Source of the DNA: Desulfobacteraceae bacterium
Lineage (GTDB): Bacteria > Desulfobacterota > Desulfobacteria > Desulfobacterales > Desulfosalsimonadaceae
Reading direction: 5' to 3'
Length of the DNA: 64,000 bases
Assembly: GCA_011390465.1 (NCBI GenBank)
Contig: JAABSH010000013.1
Location: 18,278-82,277, forward strand
Shown: in pieces, positions 1 to 8,974 of the stretch
How positions within the stretch are numbered: the stretch's first letter is position 1
Layout: every line of letters begins with the position of its first letter
Program-made: the position numbers and the translations under genes
The notes under the pieces: model-generated
The model's database searches: none
Told to the model about the DNA's origin: nothing
Seen by the model: only the letters and a program-made list of their open reading frames with translations

Positions 1-1
1 G

Positions 2-1036
2 ATGCAGGCGTTCATCCATAAAAACACCACCGTTTCCGGACCGGTGAAGGAAGCCGGTCTTTCCATGTGGATTGGCCCCCTGGTGCTCGGGGCCACGGGC
101 ATTGTTTTTGGTATTGTTCCGGACATGGTGGGCACCTGGCTGATCTGTCCGGCAGTGCATGCGTTTCACCCTTCAGAAGAACATATTCAAATGGCCCTGT
201 ACCACGGCATTAATCCCCCGCTGCTGCTGAGCGCTGTCACCATCACCACGGGCTGCCTGCTTTATCTGTGGCGGCGGCCGGCCATCAAGGGGATTGCCGC
301 CATCTTCCGAACCCTTCCCGCTGATGCCACGGGAATCTATGAATATCTGCTGGACGGGGTGGGAAAAGTGGCCCGTTTTCAGACCCGGATCATCCAGAAC
401 GGGTCCCTGCACCGCTACCTGTATGTAATCTGCGCGTTTTTTGTCTTTTTAGCCGGGTTCAGCTACCTCCGGGGAGGGGCCGTGGCATTGCCGGCCCTTT
501 GGTCAAATACCCCTCTTCCGGCGGCGGATTTGGGAATGCTGATGCTTTTGATTGCGGTTGCGGCGATTACAGTGGTTTTTTCGCGCTCCGTGCTGCTGGC
601 CATTTGTGCCTTAGGGATTATGGGCGCCGGCATTGCCATGATTTTTCTGCGTTCCGGGGCCCCGGATCTGGCCCTGACCCAGCTCCTGGTGGAAACCCTG
701 ACGGTAATCATTGTGGCCGTTATTCTCCTGCGCCTGCCCGGCCTTCAAAAATCCGGAAATACCGGATTTTTAAAAACCGCCATGAACGCGGTGCTGGCGG
801 TTACGGTGGGACTGATGATGACCTTTATGCTGCTCATAGAGCCCGGCGGACCGCCCAATGATTCCCTGACCCGGTTTTTTGAAGAAAACAGCTATGTCGC
901 GGCCCATGGCCGCAATATTGTCAATGTGATTCTGGTGGATTTCCGGGGATTCGACACCATGGGAGAAATTATTGTGGTGGCAGCCGCCGCACTGGCGGGC
1001 GTGGCCCTGATCCGGAACCGGAAGGAAACGCCATGA
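2..1036 (+). CDS. mrpA: Na+/H+ antiporter subunit A, C-terminal part (MrpA/MnhA), 5' end outside window
   Basis: This is the C-terminal ~344 residues of the large Mrp antiporter subunit, an inner-membrane protein related to complex I NuoL. Visible are a run of hydrophobic segments, the [14 protein letters not shown] motif at about residues 220-233 typical of the DUF4040 region of MrpA, and a final stretch ([12 protein letters not shown]) that matches the MbhE/MrpB-like tail of fused MrpA proteins. The reading frame is open to the window edge, so the start at base 2 is only the first visible Met. It overlaps mrpB by 4 bases, which indicates translational coupling. The antiporter exchanges cytoplasmic Na+ for H+ and supports growth under salt or alkali stress. 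Confidence is high for the family, low for the start. Confidence 0.9.
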   Translation: MQAFIHKNTTVSGPVKEAGLSMWIGPLVLGATGIVFGIVPDMVGTWLICPAVHAFHPSEEHIQMALYHGINPPLLLSAVTITTGCLLYLWRRPAIKGIAAIFRTLPADATGIYEYLLDGVGKVARFQTRIIQNGSLHRYLYVICAFFVFLAGFSYLRGGAVALPALWSNTPLPAADLGMLMLLIAVAAITVVFSRSVLLAICALGIMGAGIAMIFLRSGAPDLALTQLLVETLTVIIVAVILLRLPGLQKSGNTGFLKTAMNAVLAVTVGLMMTFMLLIEPGGPPNDSLTRFFEENSYVAAHGRNIVNVILVDFRGFDTMGEIIVVAAAALAGVALIRNRKETP

Positions 1037-1461
1037 AACCGTCGCTGATTTTAAAAACCGCCACCCGCTTGCTGGTGAGCCTGATTCTGGTTTTTTCCGT
1101 CTATCTGCTCTTGCGGGGCCATAACGCCCCGGGCGGGGGGTTTGCCGGCGCTCTGGTGGCGGCCACGGGATTTGCCATGTATGCCATGGCCGAAGGGGCC
1201 GCATCCGTGCGCCAGGCCCTTCGGGTAGGGCCTTCCCGGCTGATTGTCGCGGGTATTTTTCTGGTCATCGCCACCGGCCTGGTGCCCATGTTCTGGCAAA
1301 TGCCTTTTCTCACCGGTAAATGGTGGCAGATTTCCCTGTTCAACAACATGGAAATTACCCTTGGCACCCCGTTTTTCTTTGACCTGGGAGTGTATGCCAT
1401 TGTTCTGGGGGCCATCCTAACCCTGATTCTGGCCCTGGAAGATAAAATGGAGGAAAGCTGA
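1033..1461 (+). CDS. mrpB: Na+/H+ antiporter subunit B (MrpB/MnhB)
   Basis: This 142-residue membrane protein has four predicted hydrophobic segments. The stretch [19 protein letters not shown] near residues 27-45 is the hallmark of MrpB/MnhB. An AAGGAA ribosome site lies 6 bases before the ATG, and the ATG overlaps the mrpA stop. It is a structural subunit of the Mrp complex, needed for assembly of the antiporter. Length is normal for the family. Confidence 0.93.
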   Translation: MKPSLILKTATRLLVSLILVFSVYLLLRGHNAPGGGFAGALVAATGFAMYAMAEGAASVRQALRVGPSRLIVAGIFLVIATGLVPMFWQMPFLTGKWWQISLFNNMEITLGTPFFFDLGVYAIVLGAILTLILALEDKMEES

Positions 1462-1462
1462 G

Positions 1463-1924
1463 GTGGAAATCCTGTTGTCCCTGCTCTGCGGCACCCTGAC
1501 GGCGGCTGCTGTTTTCCTGATGCTCTCCGGCAACCTGATCCGGTTTATTTTCGGGCTGGTGGTTGCCACCAACGCGGTCAATCTGATTATCTTTATTGCC
1601 GGCGGCATTTCCCAGGCCCGGCCCCCGCTGATTCCGGAAGGCGAAAGCCTGCCGATACCGCCGGTGGCCAATGCCCTGCCCCAGGCCCTGATTCTCACGG
1701 CCATTGTAATTGGATTTGCCCTGCTGAGCTTTATTTTTATCCTTTTTTACAGAACCTACGAGCGCCTGGGCACGGTGGAAACGGAAGCCATGCGGGTATC
1801 TGAGCCGGCAGACCTGTATCAAGCGCCCCACGCCAAAAATGTGGCGGACATGGCGGACACCGGCACAACGCCCGCGAATACGGCAAATACGGCGAATAAA
1901 ATCACTTCCGGAGAAAAATCATGA
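1463..1924 (+). CDS. mrpC: Na+/H+ antiporter subunit C (MrpC/MnhC, NuoK-like)
   Basis: This 153-residue protein starts with GTG one base after the mrpB stop, with GGAGG upstream. Three hydrophobic segments and the NLIRFIFGLVVATNAVNLIIF and LPQALILTAIVIGFA stretches are typical of the NuoK/MrpC family, which forms part of the proton or sodium channel module. The C-terminal ~40 residues are polar and Ala/Thr/Asn rich (ADMADTGTTPANTANTANK), an extension beyond the usual MrpC core. The gene overlaps mrpD by 4 bases. Confidence 0.92.
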   Translation: MEILLSLLCGTLTAAAVFLMLSGNLIRFIFGLVVATNAVNLIIFIAGGISQARPPLIPEGESLPIPPVANALPQALILTAIVIGFALLSFIFILFYRTYERLGTVETEAMRVSEPADLYQAPHAKNVADMADTGTTPANTANTANKITSGEKS

Positions 1925-3429
1925 ACTGGCTGCTGGTTGTTCCCATTATTCTGCCGTTTGCCACAGCAGCCGCCACATTAGGCTTGAAAAACCATCTCCG
2001 GCTTCAGCAGCAGGTCTCATTTTTCGGGGCCGCAATACACTCTGTTGCCGCAATGGTCCTGCTTTACACGATTTCTACCCAGGGCATCCTGGTCATGCAG
2101 GCGGGCAACTGGCCGGCGCCGTTCGGGATCACCCTGGCCGCGGATCATTTAAGCGGCATCATGACCCTGGTCACCGCTGTCCTCGGCCTTGCAACAATCA
2201 TTTATTCCCGGGCGGATCTTGCTGCTTCCATGCTGGAAAGCGGATTTCATCCGTTGATGCAGATTCTTATCGGCGGGGTGTGCGGGGCGTTTCTCACCGG
2301 CGATCTGTTCAACCTTTATGTGTGGTTTGAAGTCATGCTCATGGCCTCCTTTGGTCTTTTGGTGCTGGGCCAGGAAAAAATGCAGTTTGACGGCGGGGTG
2401 AAATACGTGATGCTCAATCTCTTTTCCACCCTGCTTTTTATCACCGGCATCGGGCTTCTCTATGGCATTACCGGCACCCTGAACATGGCGGATCTGCACC
2501 AGGCGGTCCGGACCGTGCCGGACAAGGGGCTGCTCATGGCAGTGGCCGCCATTTTCATGACCGCCTTTGGCATCAAGGCCGGCCTGTTTCCGCTGTTCTT
2601 CTGGCTGCCGGTATCCTACCACACCCCGCCGGCCACGGTATCGGCCATTCTGGCGGGACTGCTCACCAAAGTGGGGGTATATGCCCTGATCCGGATGTTC
2701 ACCCTGGTGTTTATTTTTGACGTGGCATGGACCCATGGGGTACTGATGGTCATGGCGGTGCTGACCATGGTGATTGGTGTTTTGGGTGCGGCCGCGGGCA
2801 ATGATTTCCGGAGGATTCTTTCTTTTCATATCATCAGCCAGGTGGGATATATGGTGCTCGGTCTGGCCCTGTTCACGCCCCTGGCCCTGACCGGCGCGAT
2901 TTTTTACCTCATGCACCACATGATCGTCAAAGCCAACCTGTTTCTCATCAGCGGGGCCGCCCGTAAAGCCGGCGGTTCCTTTGCCCTTGCCGATCTTGGG
3001 GATCTTTACAAAAACAACGGCTGGCTGGCCCTGCTTTTTTTCATTCCCGCGTTTTCCCTTGCCGGATTTCCGCCGTTGTCCGGATTCTGGGCCAAAATGC
3101 TGATCATCAAGGCAAGTCTGGAAAGCCAGGCCTGGGGATCGGCCGCGGCTGCCGTGGTGGTGGGGCTGCTCACGGTCTATTCCATGACCAAAATCTGGGG
3201 AGAAGCCTTTTGGAAGCCCCGGCCGGCCAATGCCCGCGGCCTTTCCGCTGAAGCGGCCGCAGCCGCCCCGCTGGACAGGGCGCTGCTCATTCCCATTGCG
3301 GCCCTTGCCGCCATCACCGTGTTTATCGGCCTCATTCCCGGGCCATTTATTGCCCTGGCGGAAAAGGCAGCATTTGAACTCACCCATCCGGAAATTTATG
3401 TCCGGGCGGTTTTGGGCCCACTGCCATAA
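1921..3429 (+). CDS. mrpD: Na+/H+ antiporter subunit D (MrpD/MnhD, NuoN/M-like)
   Basis: At 502 residues with about 13-14 hydrophobic helices, this is a proton-conducting antiporter-like subunit homologous to complex I NuoM/N. The FNLYVWFEVMLMASFGLLVL segment (about residues 128-147) carries the conserved helix-5 Glu. KAGLFPLFFWLPVSYHTPP (about 219-237) carries the helix-7 Lys, and the LTKVGVY segment follows. These charged residues form the proton path in this family. GGAGA lies just before the ATG. Together with MrpA it is the ion-translocating core. Confidence 0.94.
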   Translation: MNWLLVVPIILPFATAAATLGLKNHLRLQQQVSFFGAAIHSVAAMVLLYTISTQGILVMQAGNWPAPFGITLAADHLSGIMTLVTAVLGLATIIYSRADLAASMLESGFHPLMQILIGGVCGAFLTGDLFNLYVWFEVMLMASFGLLVLGQEKMQFDGGVKYVMLNLFSTLLFITGIGLLYGITGTLNMADLHQAVRTVPDKGLLMAVAAIFMTAFGIKAGLFPLFFWLPVSYHTPPATVSAILAGLLTKVGVYALIRMFTLVFIFDVAWTHGVLMVMAVLTMVIGVLGAAAGNDFRRILSFHIISQVGYMVLGLALFTPLALTGAIFYLMHHMIVKANLFLISGAARKAGGSFALADLGDLYKNNGWLALLFFIPAFSLAGFPPLSGFWAKMLIIKASLESQAWGSAAAAVVVGLLTVYSMTKIWGEAFWKPRPANARGLSAEAAAAAPLDRALLIPIAALAAITVFIGLIPGPFIALAEKAAFELTHPEIYVRAVLGPLP

Positions 3430-3438
3430 GGAGGCCAA

Positions 3439-3915
3439 ATGAGTCACCTGTTTATTCTGAATCTGGTACTTGCCATGGGGTTTACCGCGATCATGGGCCA
3501 AATCAGCCTGACCGGGTTTATCGCCGGATTCTTCATCGGCTATCTGGCCCTCTGGATTACCCGTCCTCTTTACGGCCCGGCCACCTATTTTAGAAAGGTG
3601 CCGAATGTGCTGATGCTGATGGTGAGCTTTGTGTGGCAGCTTATCATATCCAATTTCAGGGTATTGTGGGATGTGGTCACCCCCAGTCATTTCAGCAGAC
3701 CGGCCGTGATCGGCGTTCCCCTGGATGCCAGCACCGATTTTGAAATTCTGCTGCTGGCAAACATGATTTCCCTGACACCGGGTTCTCTCACCCTGGATGT
3801 ATCTGCGGACCGCTCCATGATTTTTGTTCATGTGATGTTTTTGGACGACATTGAATCTGCCCGCCGGGAAATCAAGGAAAAAATCGAAAAACCGCTTCTG
3901 GAGGCCATTCGGTAG
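3439..3915 (+). CDS. mrpE: Na+/H+ antiporter subunit E (MrpE/MnhE)
   Basis: This 158-residue protein has two or three N-terminal membrane segments and a soluble C-terminal part. The block ANMISLTPGSLTLDVS (about residues 110-125) is the MrpE signature, and HVMFLDD follows. A strong AAGGAGG site precedes the ATG by 5 bases. MrpE is an accessory subunit of the antiporter. Gene order A-B-C-D-E-F-G is that of group 1 mrp operons. Confidence 0.93.
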   Translation: MSHLFILNLVLAMGFTAIMGQISLTGFIAGFFIGYLALWITRPLYGPATYFRKVPNVLMLMVSFVWQLIISNFRVLWDVVTPSHFSRPAVIGVPLDASTDFEILLLANMISLTPGSLTLDVSADRSMIFVHVMFLDDIESARREIKEKIEKPLLEAIR

Positions 3916-3919
3916 GTTT

Positions 3920-4252
3920 ATGGAAAACACCATTATCACCTTTTGCGCGGAAATCACCCTGATCCTGTTAACCCTTGCAATTTTTTTCGCGTTTATCCGC
4001 CTGTGCATGGGTCCGGACCCGGCAGACCGCATTGTGGCCCTGGACCTGGTGTCTGTGCTCATTGTTTCTTATCTGGCGGCCCTGTCCATTTATACGGGAG
4101 AAAAATCTTTTCTGGACGTGGCCATCAGCTATGCCCTGATTGCGTTTCTCGGCACCGTGGCCCTGGCCCGGTTTCGGGAACGCCTGGCCCGGCGCGGGCC
4201 GGATGGCAAATACCCGCCAGAAAACGGCACGGCGAGGGAGGACGGCAAATGA
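3920..4252 (+). CDS. mrpF: Na+/H+ antiporter subunit F (MrpF/MnhF)
   Basis: This 110-residue protein begins at the ATG 4 bases after the mrpE stop. The frame is open 69 bases further upstream, but that stretch overlaps mrpE and would add a polar, non-family N-terminus. Three hydrophobic segments are present, and GPDPADRIVALDLVS is the MrpF hallmark motif. The stop overlaps the mrpG start (ATGA). MrpF is a small membrane subunit of the complex; related proteins have been linked to bile-salt and Na+ efflux. Confidence 0.92.
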   Translation: MENTIITFCAEITLILLTLAIFFAFIRLCMGPDPADRIVALDLVSVLIVSYLAALSIYTGEKSFLDVAISYALIAFLGTVALARFRERLARRGPDGKYPPENGTAREDGK

Positions 4253-4644
4253 TGGCCTGGGTGGTTGGATTTTTGATGATCAGCGGCGGTATTTTCTGCC
4301 TGATTGCTTCCGTGGGCATGCTGCGGCTGCCGGACACCATTATCCGGATGCATGCGGCCACCAAAGCCGGGGCCTTTGGCGGGGGGCTCATGTTTCTGGC
4401 CCTGGCCGCTTTTTACATGGACCTCAGCACCATCCTGCGGTCCTTTGCCGCGATTTTGTTTCTGCTGCTCACCGCTCCGGTGGCGGCCCATCTCATCGGC
4501 CGGGCCGCCTACTGCACGCGGGTCCAACTCTCCGAACGGACCCAGATTGACGAACTGGCCAATGTCTGCGACTGGTGCGAACAGCAGTCCGCCTGCGAAC
4601 CCGATCCTGCCTTCATTGAAAAGCCGCCGGAAAAATCTTTCTGA
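4249..4644 (+). CDS. mrpG: Na+/H+ antiporter subunit G (MrpG/MnhG)
   Basis: This 131-residue protein starts at the ATG that overlaps the mrpF stop, with GGAGG 7 bases upstream. A second in-frame ATG follows immediately. Family features are RLPDTIIRMHAATKAGAFGGG (about residues 26-46) and three membrane helices. The last ~35 residues are soluble and contain two nearby Cys pairs (CDWCEQQSAC), an unusual tail for MrpG. No clear terminator follows; the gap to glpD contains a palindromic repeat. Confidence 0.92.
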   Translation: MMAWVVGFLMISGGIFCLIASVGMLRLPDTIIRMHAATKAGAFGGGLMFLALAAFYMDLSTILRSFAAILFLLLTAPVAAHLIGRAAYCTRVQLSERTQIDELANVCDWCEQQSACEPDPAFIEKPPEKSF

Positions 4645-4694
4645 CGACCCGGTTGAAACGATTTGAATCTTGATGATAAAAAAAGTATAACCTG

Positions 4695-4780
4695 TTAACC
4701 ACAGAGAGCACTGAGATCACGGAGTTGGTTCATTCCTGGAATAATAAAAGAATCGTTTCTCTGTGATCTCTGTGGTTAAA
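4695..4780. repeat. Palindromic ACCACAGAG-type hairpin repeat
   Basis: A long imperfect inverted repeat: the left arm TTAACCACAGAGAGCACTGA is matched by the right arm ending in CTCTGTGATCTCTGTGGTTAA, with a ~36-base AT-rich centre. The same motif recurs at 6541, 28282 and 39163. It sits between mrpG and glpD with no gene in the gap. It may act as a transcript-end hairpin, but it is best seen as a dispersed intergenic repeat. Confidence 0.85.
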
Positions 4781-4871
4781 AGATTTATTTTTAAAACGCG
4801 ACAATTTTGAGTGGCTTTTTATCGATCCATCCCATAGACAGACCCCCTTTGCGAAAGGAATCCAACGCTCT

Positions 4872-6512
4872 ATGCTCAACCGTTTTATTGAAAACCAAAC
4901 AGACAAATTCTATGACATCATCGTCATCGGCGGCGGCATTACCGGCGCGGCCGTGGCCTATGATGCCGCCGTCCGGGGGGTCAGCGTGGCCCTGGTGGAA
5001 AAAAAGGATTATGGCTGGGCCACATCGGCTGCCACATCCAAGCTCATTCACGGCGGGCTCCGGTATCTTCAGAATCTGGAATTTTCCCTGGTCCGGGAAT
5101 CCTTAAAAGAGCGGCTGATCCTTGAAAATATTGCCGGTCATCTGGTGCATCCCATTCCTTTTCTGGTACCCGGATATACGGATCTCAAGCGCAACAAATG
5201 GATTCTCCGGGCAGGACTCACCCTCTATGATATCCTTTCCTATGACCGGAACCGGACCTGGGATCCGGGTAAACATATTCCCCATCACGCGTGGCTTGCC
5301 AGAAACAACATCATGGGCCTGGAGCCGGAAGTCCGAACAAAAAACATGACCGGCGGCTCCATTTACCATGACTGCCAGAGCATTTATCCGGAACGTCTGA
5401 CCCTGGCGTTTATCAAATCAGCGGCCCGGCATGGCGCGGATGTGGCCAATTACGCAAAAGTGGAAAATTTTCTGCACGCAGACGACGGCAAAATTACCGG
5501 TGTCCGGGTGAAGGATCTGCTGCACGAAAAAACAACGGACATAAAAGGCGCACTGGTGATCAACTGTGCCGGCCCATGGGCCGATATTGTGCTGAACCTG
5601 GCAGACGCCACCGGCGCTTCCAAACACCAGATCAAGCGGTCCGAGGGCATCCACATTCTCACGAAAAAATTCAAAACCCGGCACGCGGTGGTCATGTGGA
5701 CCCCGGCCGGCCGGCATTTTTTCACCATTCCCTGGCGGGGGTACCAGCTCATCGGCACAACAGACAAAGATTACGAAGGAGACCCGGACGATTACCGGGT
5801 GAGCCGTAAAAGCATCCAGGAACTCATTGACGACACCAATGCCTCCATTGGCGACGGTACCCTGGCCTATGAAGATGTGGCCCATGCCTGGGGCGGCCTG
5901 CGGCCCCTGGTGGATGACCAGACCGAAGGCACCTATGAATCCTCCCGCAAATATGAAATTTATGATAACGCAGAAGACGGGTTTGACGGCCTCATCACTG
6001 TGGAAGGCGGCAAATACACCACCAGCCGGCATCTGGCAAAAAATGTGCTGGAAATGGTGGAAAAAAAGCTGAACCGTTCGCCAAAATCCTGCATCACGGA
6101 CCAGTCCCCGCTGGCCGGCTGCGATATTCCGGATATGGCCGCTTTTATGAAGGACCTGAACACCCGATTTTCCAATTTTGATCCCGCGACCGTGGCCTTT
6201 GTCGGCAAAAACTACGGCACGGAAAGCCAGGCCGTATTTGATCTGGCCCGGCAGGAACCGGGGCTTCAGGAAATTATCTGCAAAGACGGCCAGATCATGG
6301 CCGCCGTCATCTATGCCGTGCGCGAAGAATCCGCCCAAACCTTAACCGACATTCTCCTGCGCCGCACCGGTGTGGGCACGATCGGCCACCCGGGCATGGC
6401 AATGCTGGAAAAAATTGCAGCCGTGGCCGCAACAGAATTGGGCTGGGATGCGGCCAGAATGGAAAGGGAAATTCAGGCAGCAGACATGGAATTGCGGCTG
6501 CCCGGGGAATGA
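4872..6512 (+). CDS. glpD: FAD-dependent glycerol-3-phosphate dehydrogenase
   Basis: This 546-residue flavoprotein oxidises sn-glycerol 3-phosphate to dihydroxyacetone phosphate and passes electrons to quinone at the inner membrane. The N-terminal FAD-binding Rossmann motif VIGGGITGAA lies at residues 18-27. LIHGGLRYL (about 58-66) and GTTDKDYEGDP (about 295-305) are conserved DAO-family blocks. The C-terminal DAO_C domain follows VEGGKYTTSRHLA. Length fits GlpD/GlpA-type enzymes without the C-terminal Cys-rich GlpA extension. AAGGAA lies 11 bases before the ATG. No glycerol kinase or facilitator is adjacent. Confidence 0.93.
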   Translation: MLNRFIENQTDKFYDIIVIGGGITGAAVAYDAAVRGVSVALVEKKDYGWATSAATSKLIHGGLRYLQNLEFSLVRESLKERLILENIAGHLVHPIPFLVPGYTDLKRNKWILRAGLTLYDILSYDRNRTWDPGKHIPHHAWLARNNIMGLEPEVRTKNMTGGSIYHDCQSIYPERLTLAFIKSAARHGADVANYAKVENFLHADDGKITGVRVKDLLHEKTTDIKGALVINCAGPWADIVLNLADATGASKHQIKRSEGIHILTKKFKTRHAVVMWTPAGRHFFTIPWRGYQLIGTTDKDYEGDPDDYRVSRKSIQELIDDTNASIGDGTLAYEDVAHAWGGLRPLVDDQTEGTYESSRKYEIYDNAEDGFDGLITVEGGKYTTSRHLAKNVLEMVEKKLNRSPKSCITDQSPLAGCDIPDMAAFMKDLNTRFSNFDPATVAFVGKNYGTESQAVFDLARQEPGLQEIICKDGQIMAAVIYAVREESAQTLTDILLRRTGVGTIGHPGMAMLEKIAAVAATELGWDAARMEREIQAADMELRLPGE

Positions 6513-6540
6513 AACGATGAAGAGAAGTGCCCTGTCCTAT

Positions 6541-6640
6541 TTATAACCAACCCCAAAGGGCACTGAGACCACGGAGAAGGTATCTTGCTGATGTAAAAAT
6601 TATCTTCTCTGTGATCTCTGTGCCCTCGGTGGTTACAAAA
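6541..6640. repeat. Palindromic ACCACAGAG-type hairpin repeat
   Basis: The left arm AGGGCACTGAGACCACGGAG pairs imperfectly with the right arm CTCTGTGATCTCTGTGCCCT around an AT-rich centre. Outer flanks (ATAACCA and GGTTAC) extend the symmetry. It occupies the whole gap between the convergent glpD and nucleotidase genes, so it could serve as a bidirectional transcription end. Confidence 0.82.
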
Positions 6641-6661
6641 AGGTTAAGCCAATTCCCAGAA

Positions 6662-8701
6662 TCACGGCATGGGAACCTCTGTAATCCGGCTGCTGTCTCC
6701 GGATTCAAGGGCTTCATCACCATACACCGCATCCGGGATCACATGATTTTCAAATCCCCCGGCCGCGGCATCCGCGCCCAGAAATGTCAGCAGCGCCATC
6801 CATTCTTTGACTTCCTGAATTCCGGCCGTTGACAAATCCCGGTCCAGCCGGGAATCCAGCATCGTGGCCATTGTTACCGGATCTCCGGTAGTATCCAGGG
6901 GCGTGATGGGAAGATTAAGCGCCGTCAACAGCATTTGCAAATCCGCGCTCTGCACCATCATAAACAGGTAAATGTCAAACACGCAGGGGTATAGATTATC
7001 GTCCACAATTTCCGTTGCCGGCATCTGGCAGGTAAAATCCAACCCGTTGTAAATCTTCACAGATCCCGGCACCACCGTATATCCGCCGGCCGCGTCAAAA
7101 TGCGCGTACTGAATCCCGGAAAGATTGAGAAAATAATCTGACTGGAGATGGCTTAAAGCCCCTGCCAGTCCCATAAGGGCTGCGTCACCGGATGCGGCAA
7201 GATTTGCCGTAAACGTGCTGTCCCGGGCGGCCGTAATATAGGCATTGAACTGACACATATTTTTAAGATGCGCGCCGGAAAGCATGACCTGCAGCAGGGG
7301 ATATCCCGGTACATCCTGCTCGGCGGGATCCACCGTCATGCCCAGGGGAAGCACGCTGTACATATCGGCAAAACTCACCTGCTGGCCGAATTCAAACCCG
7401 TTTCGGATCACGCCGTTGGCTGCAATACCGATGGCCCCGTTAGCACCGCCCAGAAGATACCGCAGGGAATCCGCCACCAGATTTCCCATGCCGGTTTCCT
7501 GCGCCCCGGAAGGCTTGTTCACATTATCCGTGCCCACCCCGGCAATAACCGAATCAATCTGAAGCCCCAGCACCGGTTGGATGGCCGCGTTGATGCTGCT
7601 GTTGATGCTGTCCATCACCACATTCATGGCCGGATCACCGGCTATACTGTCGTCAATGGCATGATTGGTCAATTCCGCGTCTGTAATTCCCGTGCCGATT
7701 TCAACGGTCACATCCAGCTGGGCCAGATTTTTGCCGTAATTGCCCGCGCAGATAATCCGGGTGCCGTTTTCCAGCACCACATCCTGCGTCATCTGATGTT
7801 CATGGCCCGAGGCAATAATATCAATGCCGTTGACGTTTCGCGCAAGCTCCACATCATCCCCTTGAGGGGTGGCGTTGGGATCAATAATGCCGGAATGGGA
7901 CAGGGCCACCACAACGTGGGCGCCCATGTCATTTTTCAGGGAATCCACCTGCTCCTGGATAAACGCGTAATCATGATCAAACACAAGGGGCGGTGTCAGC
8001 GGCGCGTAAGCATCCGCCCCGGGTCCGAGCAGCCCGATAATGCCGATTTTAAGGCCATTGTCCAATGTTTTGACCATCACATCCTGAATCACGCCGCTTT
8101 CCACATAGGCTTCAATGCCATCATCACCCGTACCGGCCACGCCGTCGGTTTTCATGTTGGTGGCAATGAGCGGAACCGTGAATCCGGCGCCGTCTTCCCC
8201 CAGGGCCTTATCCATTATCATTGCCAGCCCGGCCGGGCCGTAATCGAATTCATGATTGCCGATGGTGGCGGCGTCATAATTCATATATTCCAGAAAATAA
8301 AACCCCGCGGGCATGTCCCCCATGGTCAGGTCATACACCGTTCCCATGAGAAAATCCCCGGAATCCACCAGCAGCACCGGCTCGTCCCGGTCCTCGGCGT
8401 CCTGCCGGAGTTCATTGATTTTAGCGGTTAGTCGGGCATAGCCCCCTTCGGTCTGATCGCTGCCGCCGGGACCGGAATTATCAACGCCGTCCGCCGGGCT
8501 GTACGTCAAAAACGCGCCCGTACCGCTGGCCCGGTGGTGGACGTCTGTTGTCTGAAGCAGGGAAAAAGACGCCACATCGCCGGCTTTCAGTTCGGGAATT
8601 TTGTTTGGATCGTCGTCGTCTGAATTGTCGCAGCCGGCAACAAAAAAAACCACGAACACGCAGACCGTCAGCAGATAAAATTTTTTCATCAGATCTCTCA
8701 T
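6662..8701 (-). CDS. 5'-nucleotidase / UshA-like metallophosphoesterase lipoprotein
   Basis: This 679-residue protein is predicted to hydrolyse nucleotides or cyclic nucleotides outside the cytoplasm. The N-terminus has a lipoprotein signal with lipobox VAGC (Cys24), followed by an Asp-rich stretch (NSDDDDPN). The calcineurin-like domain shows the metal-binding blocks TTDVHH, VDSGDFLMG, GNHEFDYG and ASGHEHQ. A C-terminal 5'-nucleotidase domain with NLVADSLRY and GVIRNGFEFG supplies the substrate-binding half. AGGAGG lies 4 bases before the chosen ATG; the Met four codons later is also possible. The substrate is not resolvable from sequence. The Asp after the lipid Cys often favours inner-membrane retention in enterobacteria, but that rule may not hold here. 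Confidence 0.88.
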   Translation of the reverse strand: MRDLMKKFYLLTVCVFVVFFVAGCDNSDDDDPNKIPELKAGDVASFSLLQTTDVHHRASGTGAFLTYSPADGVDNSGPGGSDQTEGGYARLTAKINELRQDAEDRDEPVLLVDSGDFLMGTVYDLTMGDMPAGFYFLEYMNYDAATIGNHEFDYGPAGLAMIMDKALGEDGAGFTVPLIATNMKTDGVAGTGDDGIEAYVESGVIQDVMVKTLDNGLKIGIIGLLGPGADAYAPLTPPLVFDHDYAFIQEQVDSLKNDMGAHVVVALSHSGIIDPNATPQGDDVELARNVNGIDIIASGHEHQMTQDVVLENGTRIICAGNYGKNLAQLDVTVEIGTGITDAELTNHAIDDSIAGDPAMNVVMDSINSSINAAIQPVLGLQIDSVIAGVGTDNVNKPSGAQETGMGNLVADSLRYLLGGANGAIGIAANGVIRNGFEFGQQVSFADMYSVLPLGMTVDPAEQDVPGYPLLQVMLSGAHLKNMCQFNAYITAARDSTFTANLAASGDAALMGLAGALSHLQSDYFLNLSGIQYAHFDAAGGYTVVPGSVKIYNGLDFTCQMPATEIVDDNLYPCVFDIYLFMMVQSADLQMLLTALNLPITPLDTTGDPVTMATMLDSRLDRDLSTAGIQEVKEWMALLTFLGADAAAGGFENHVIPDAVYGDEALESGDSSRITEVPMP

Positions 8702-8974
8702 AACACCTCCTGGATATGGATTGTGAATGGAAAAAAGAAAAGCACAAAGCGGATTAACATGCCGGATCAGATGCAGGTAAAAAAATCACCTCCTTTTACG
8801 AGAACATCAATGGTAAAGGATGAAAACAGGTTAAAAATGACGGGATCCCGGGTTTTTGTCAATAAAAGAAAGGAATTTCAGATTGATAAAAATTCCTGTC
8901 ACCGATAAGATTCCATGAAATGACATTGAACCTTCAGGCATCAATTTCTGATTGTGCAACCAAAGGACCCCAAC
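8702..8974. other. Divergent intergenic region without a recognised gene
   Basis: This gap separates the divergently read nucleotidase and symporter genes and must carry both promoters. Short open frames here lack ribosome sites and resemble nothing known. Two GA/CT-rich tracts occur, one being the AGGAGG of the minus-strand gene. No convincing -35/-10 pair or operator was identified. Confidence 0.5.

Noticed and set aside
2149..4062. 637-codon open frame on the minus strand under mrpD-mrpF
   Set aside because: Low-complexity His/Gln/Gly-rich translation antisense to well-supported mrp genes; an effect of GC-rich codon use.
7268..8431. 387-codon plus-strand frame under the nucleotidase gene
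   Set aside because: Antisense to a gene with lipobox and metallophosphoesterase motifs.
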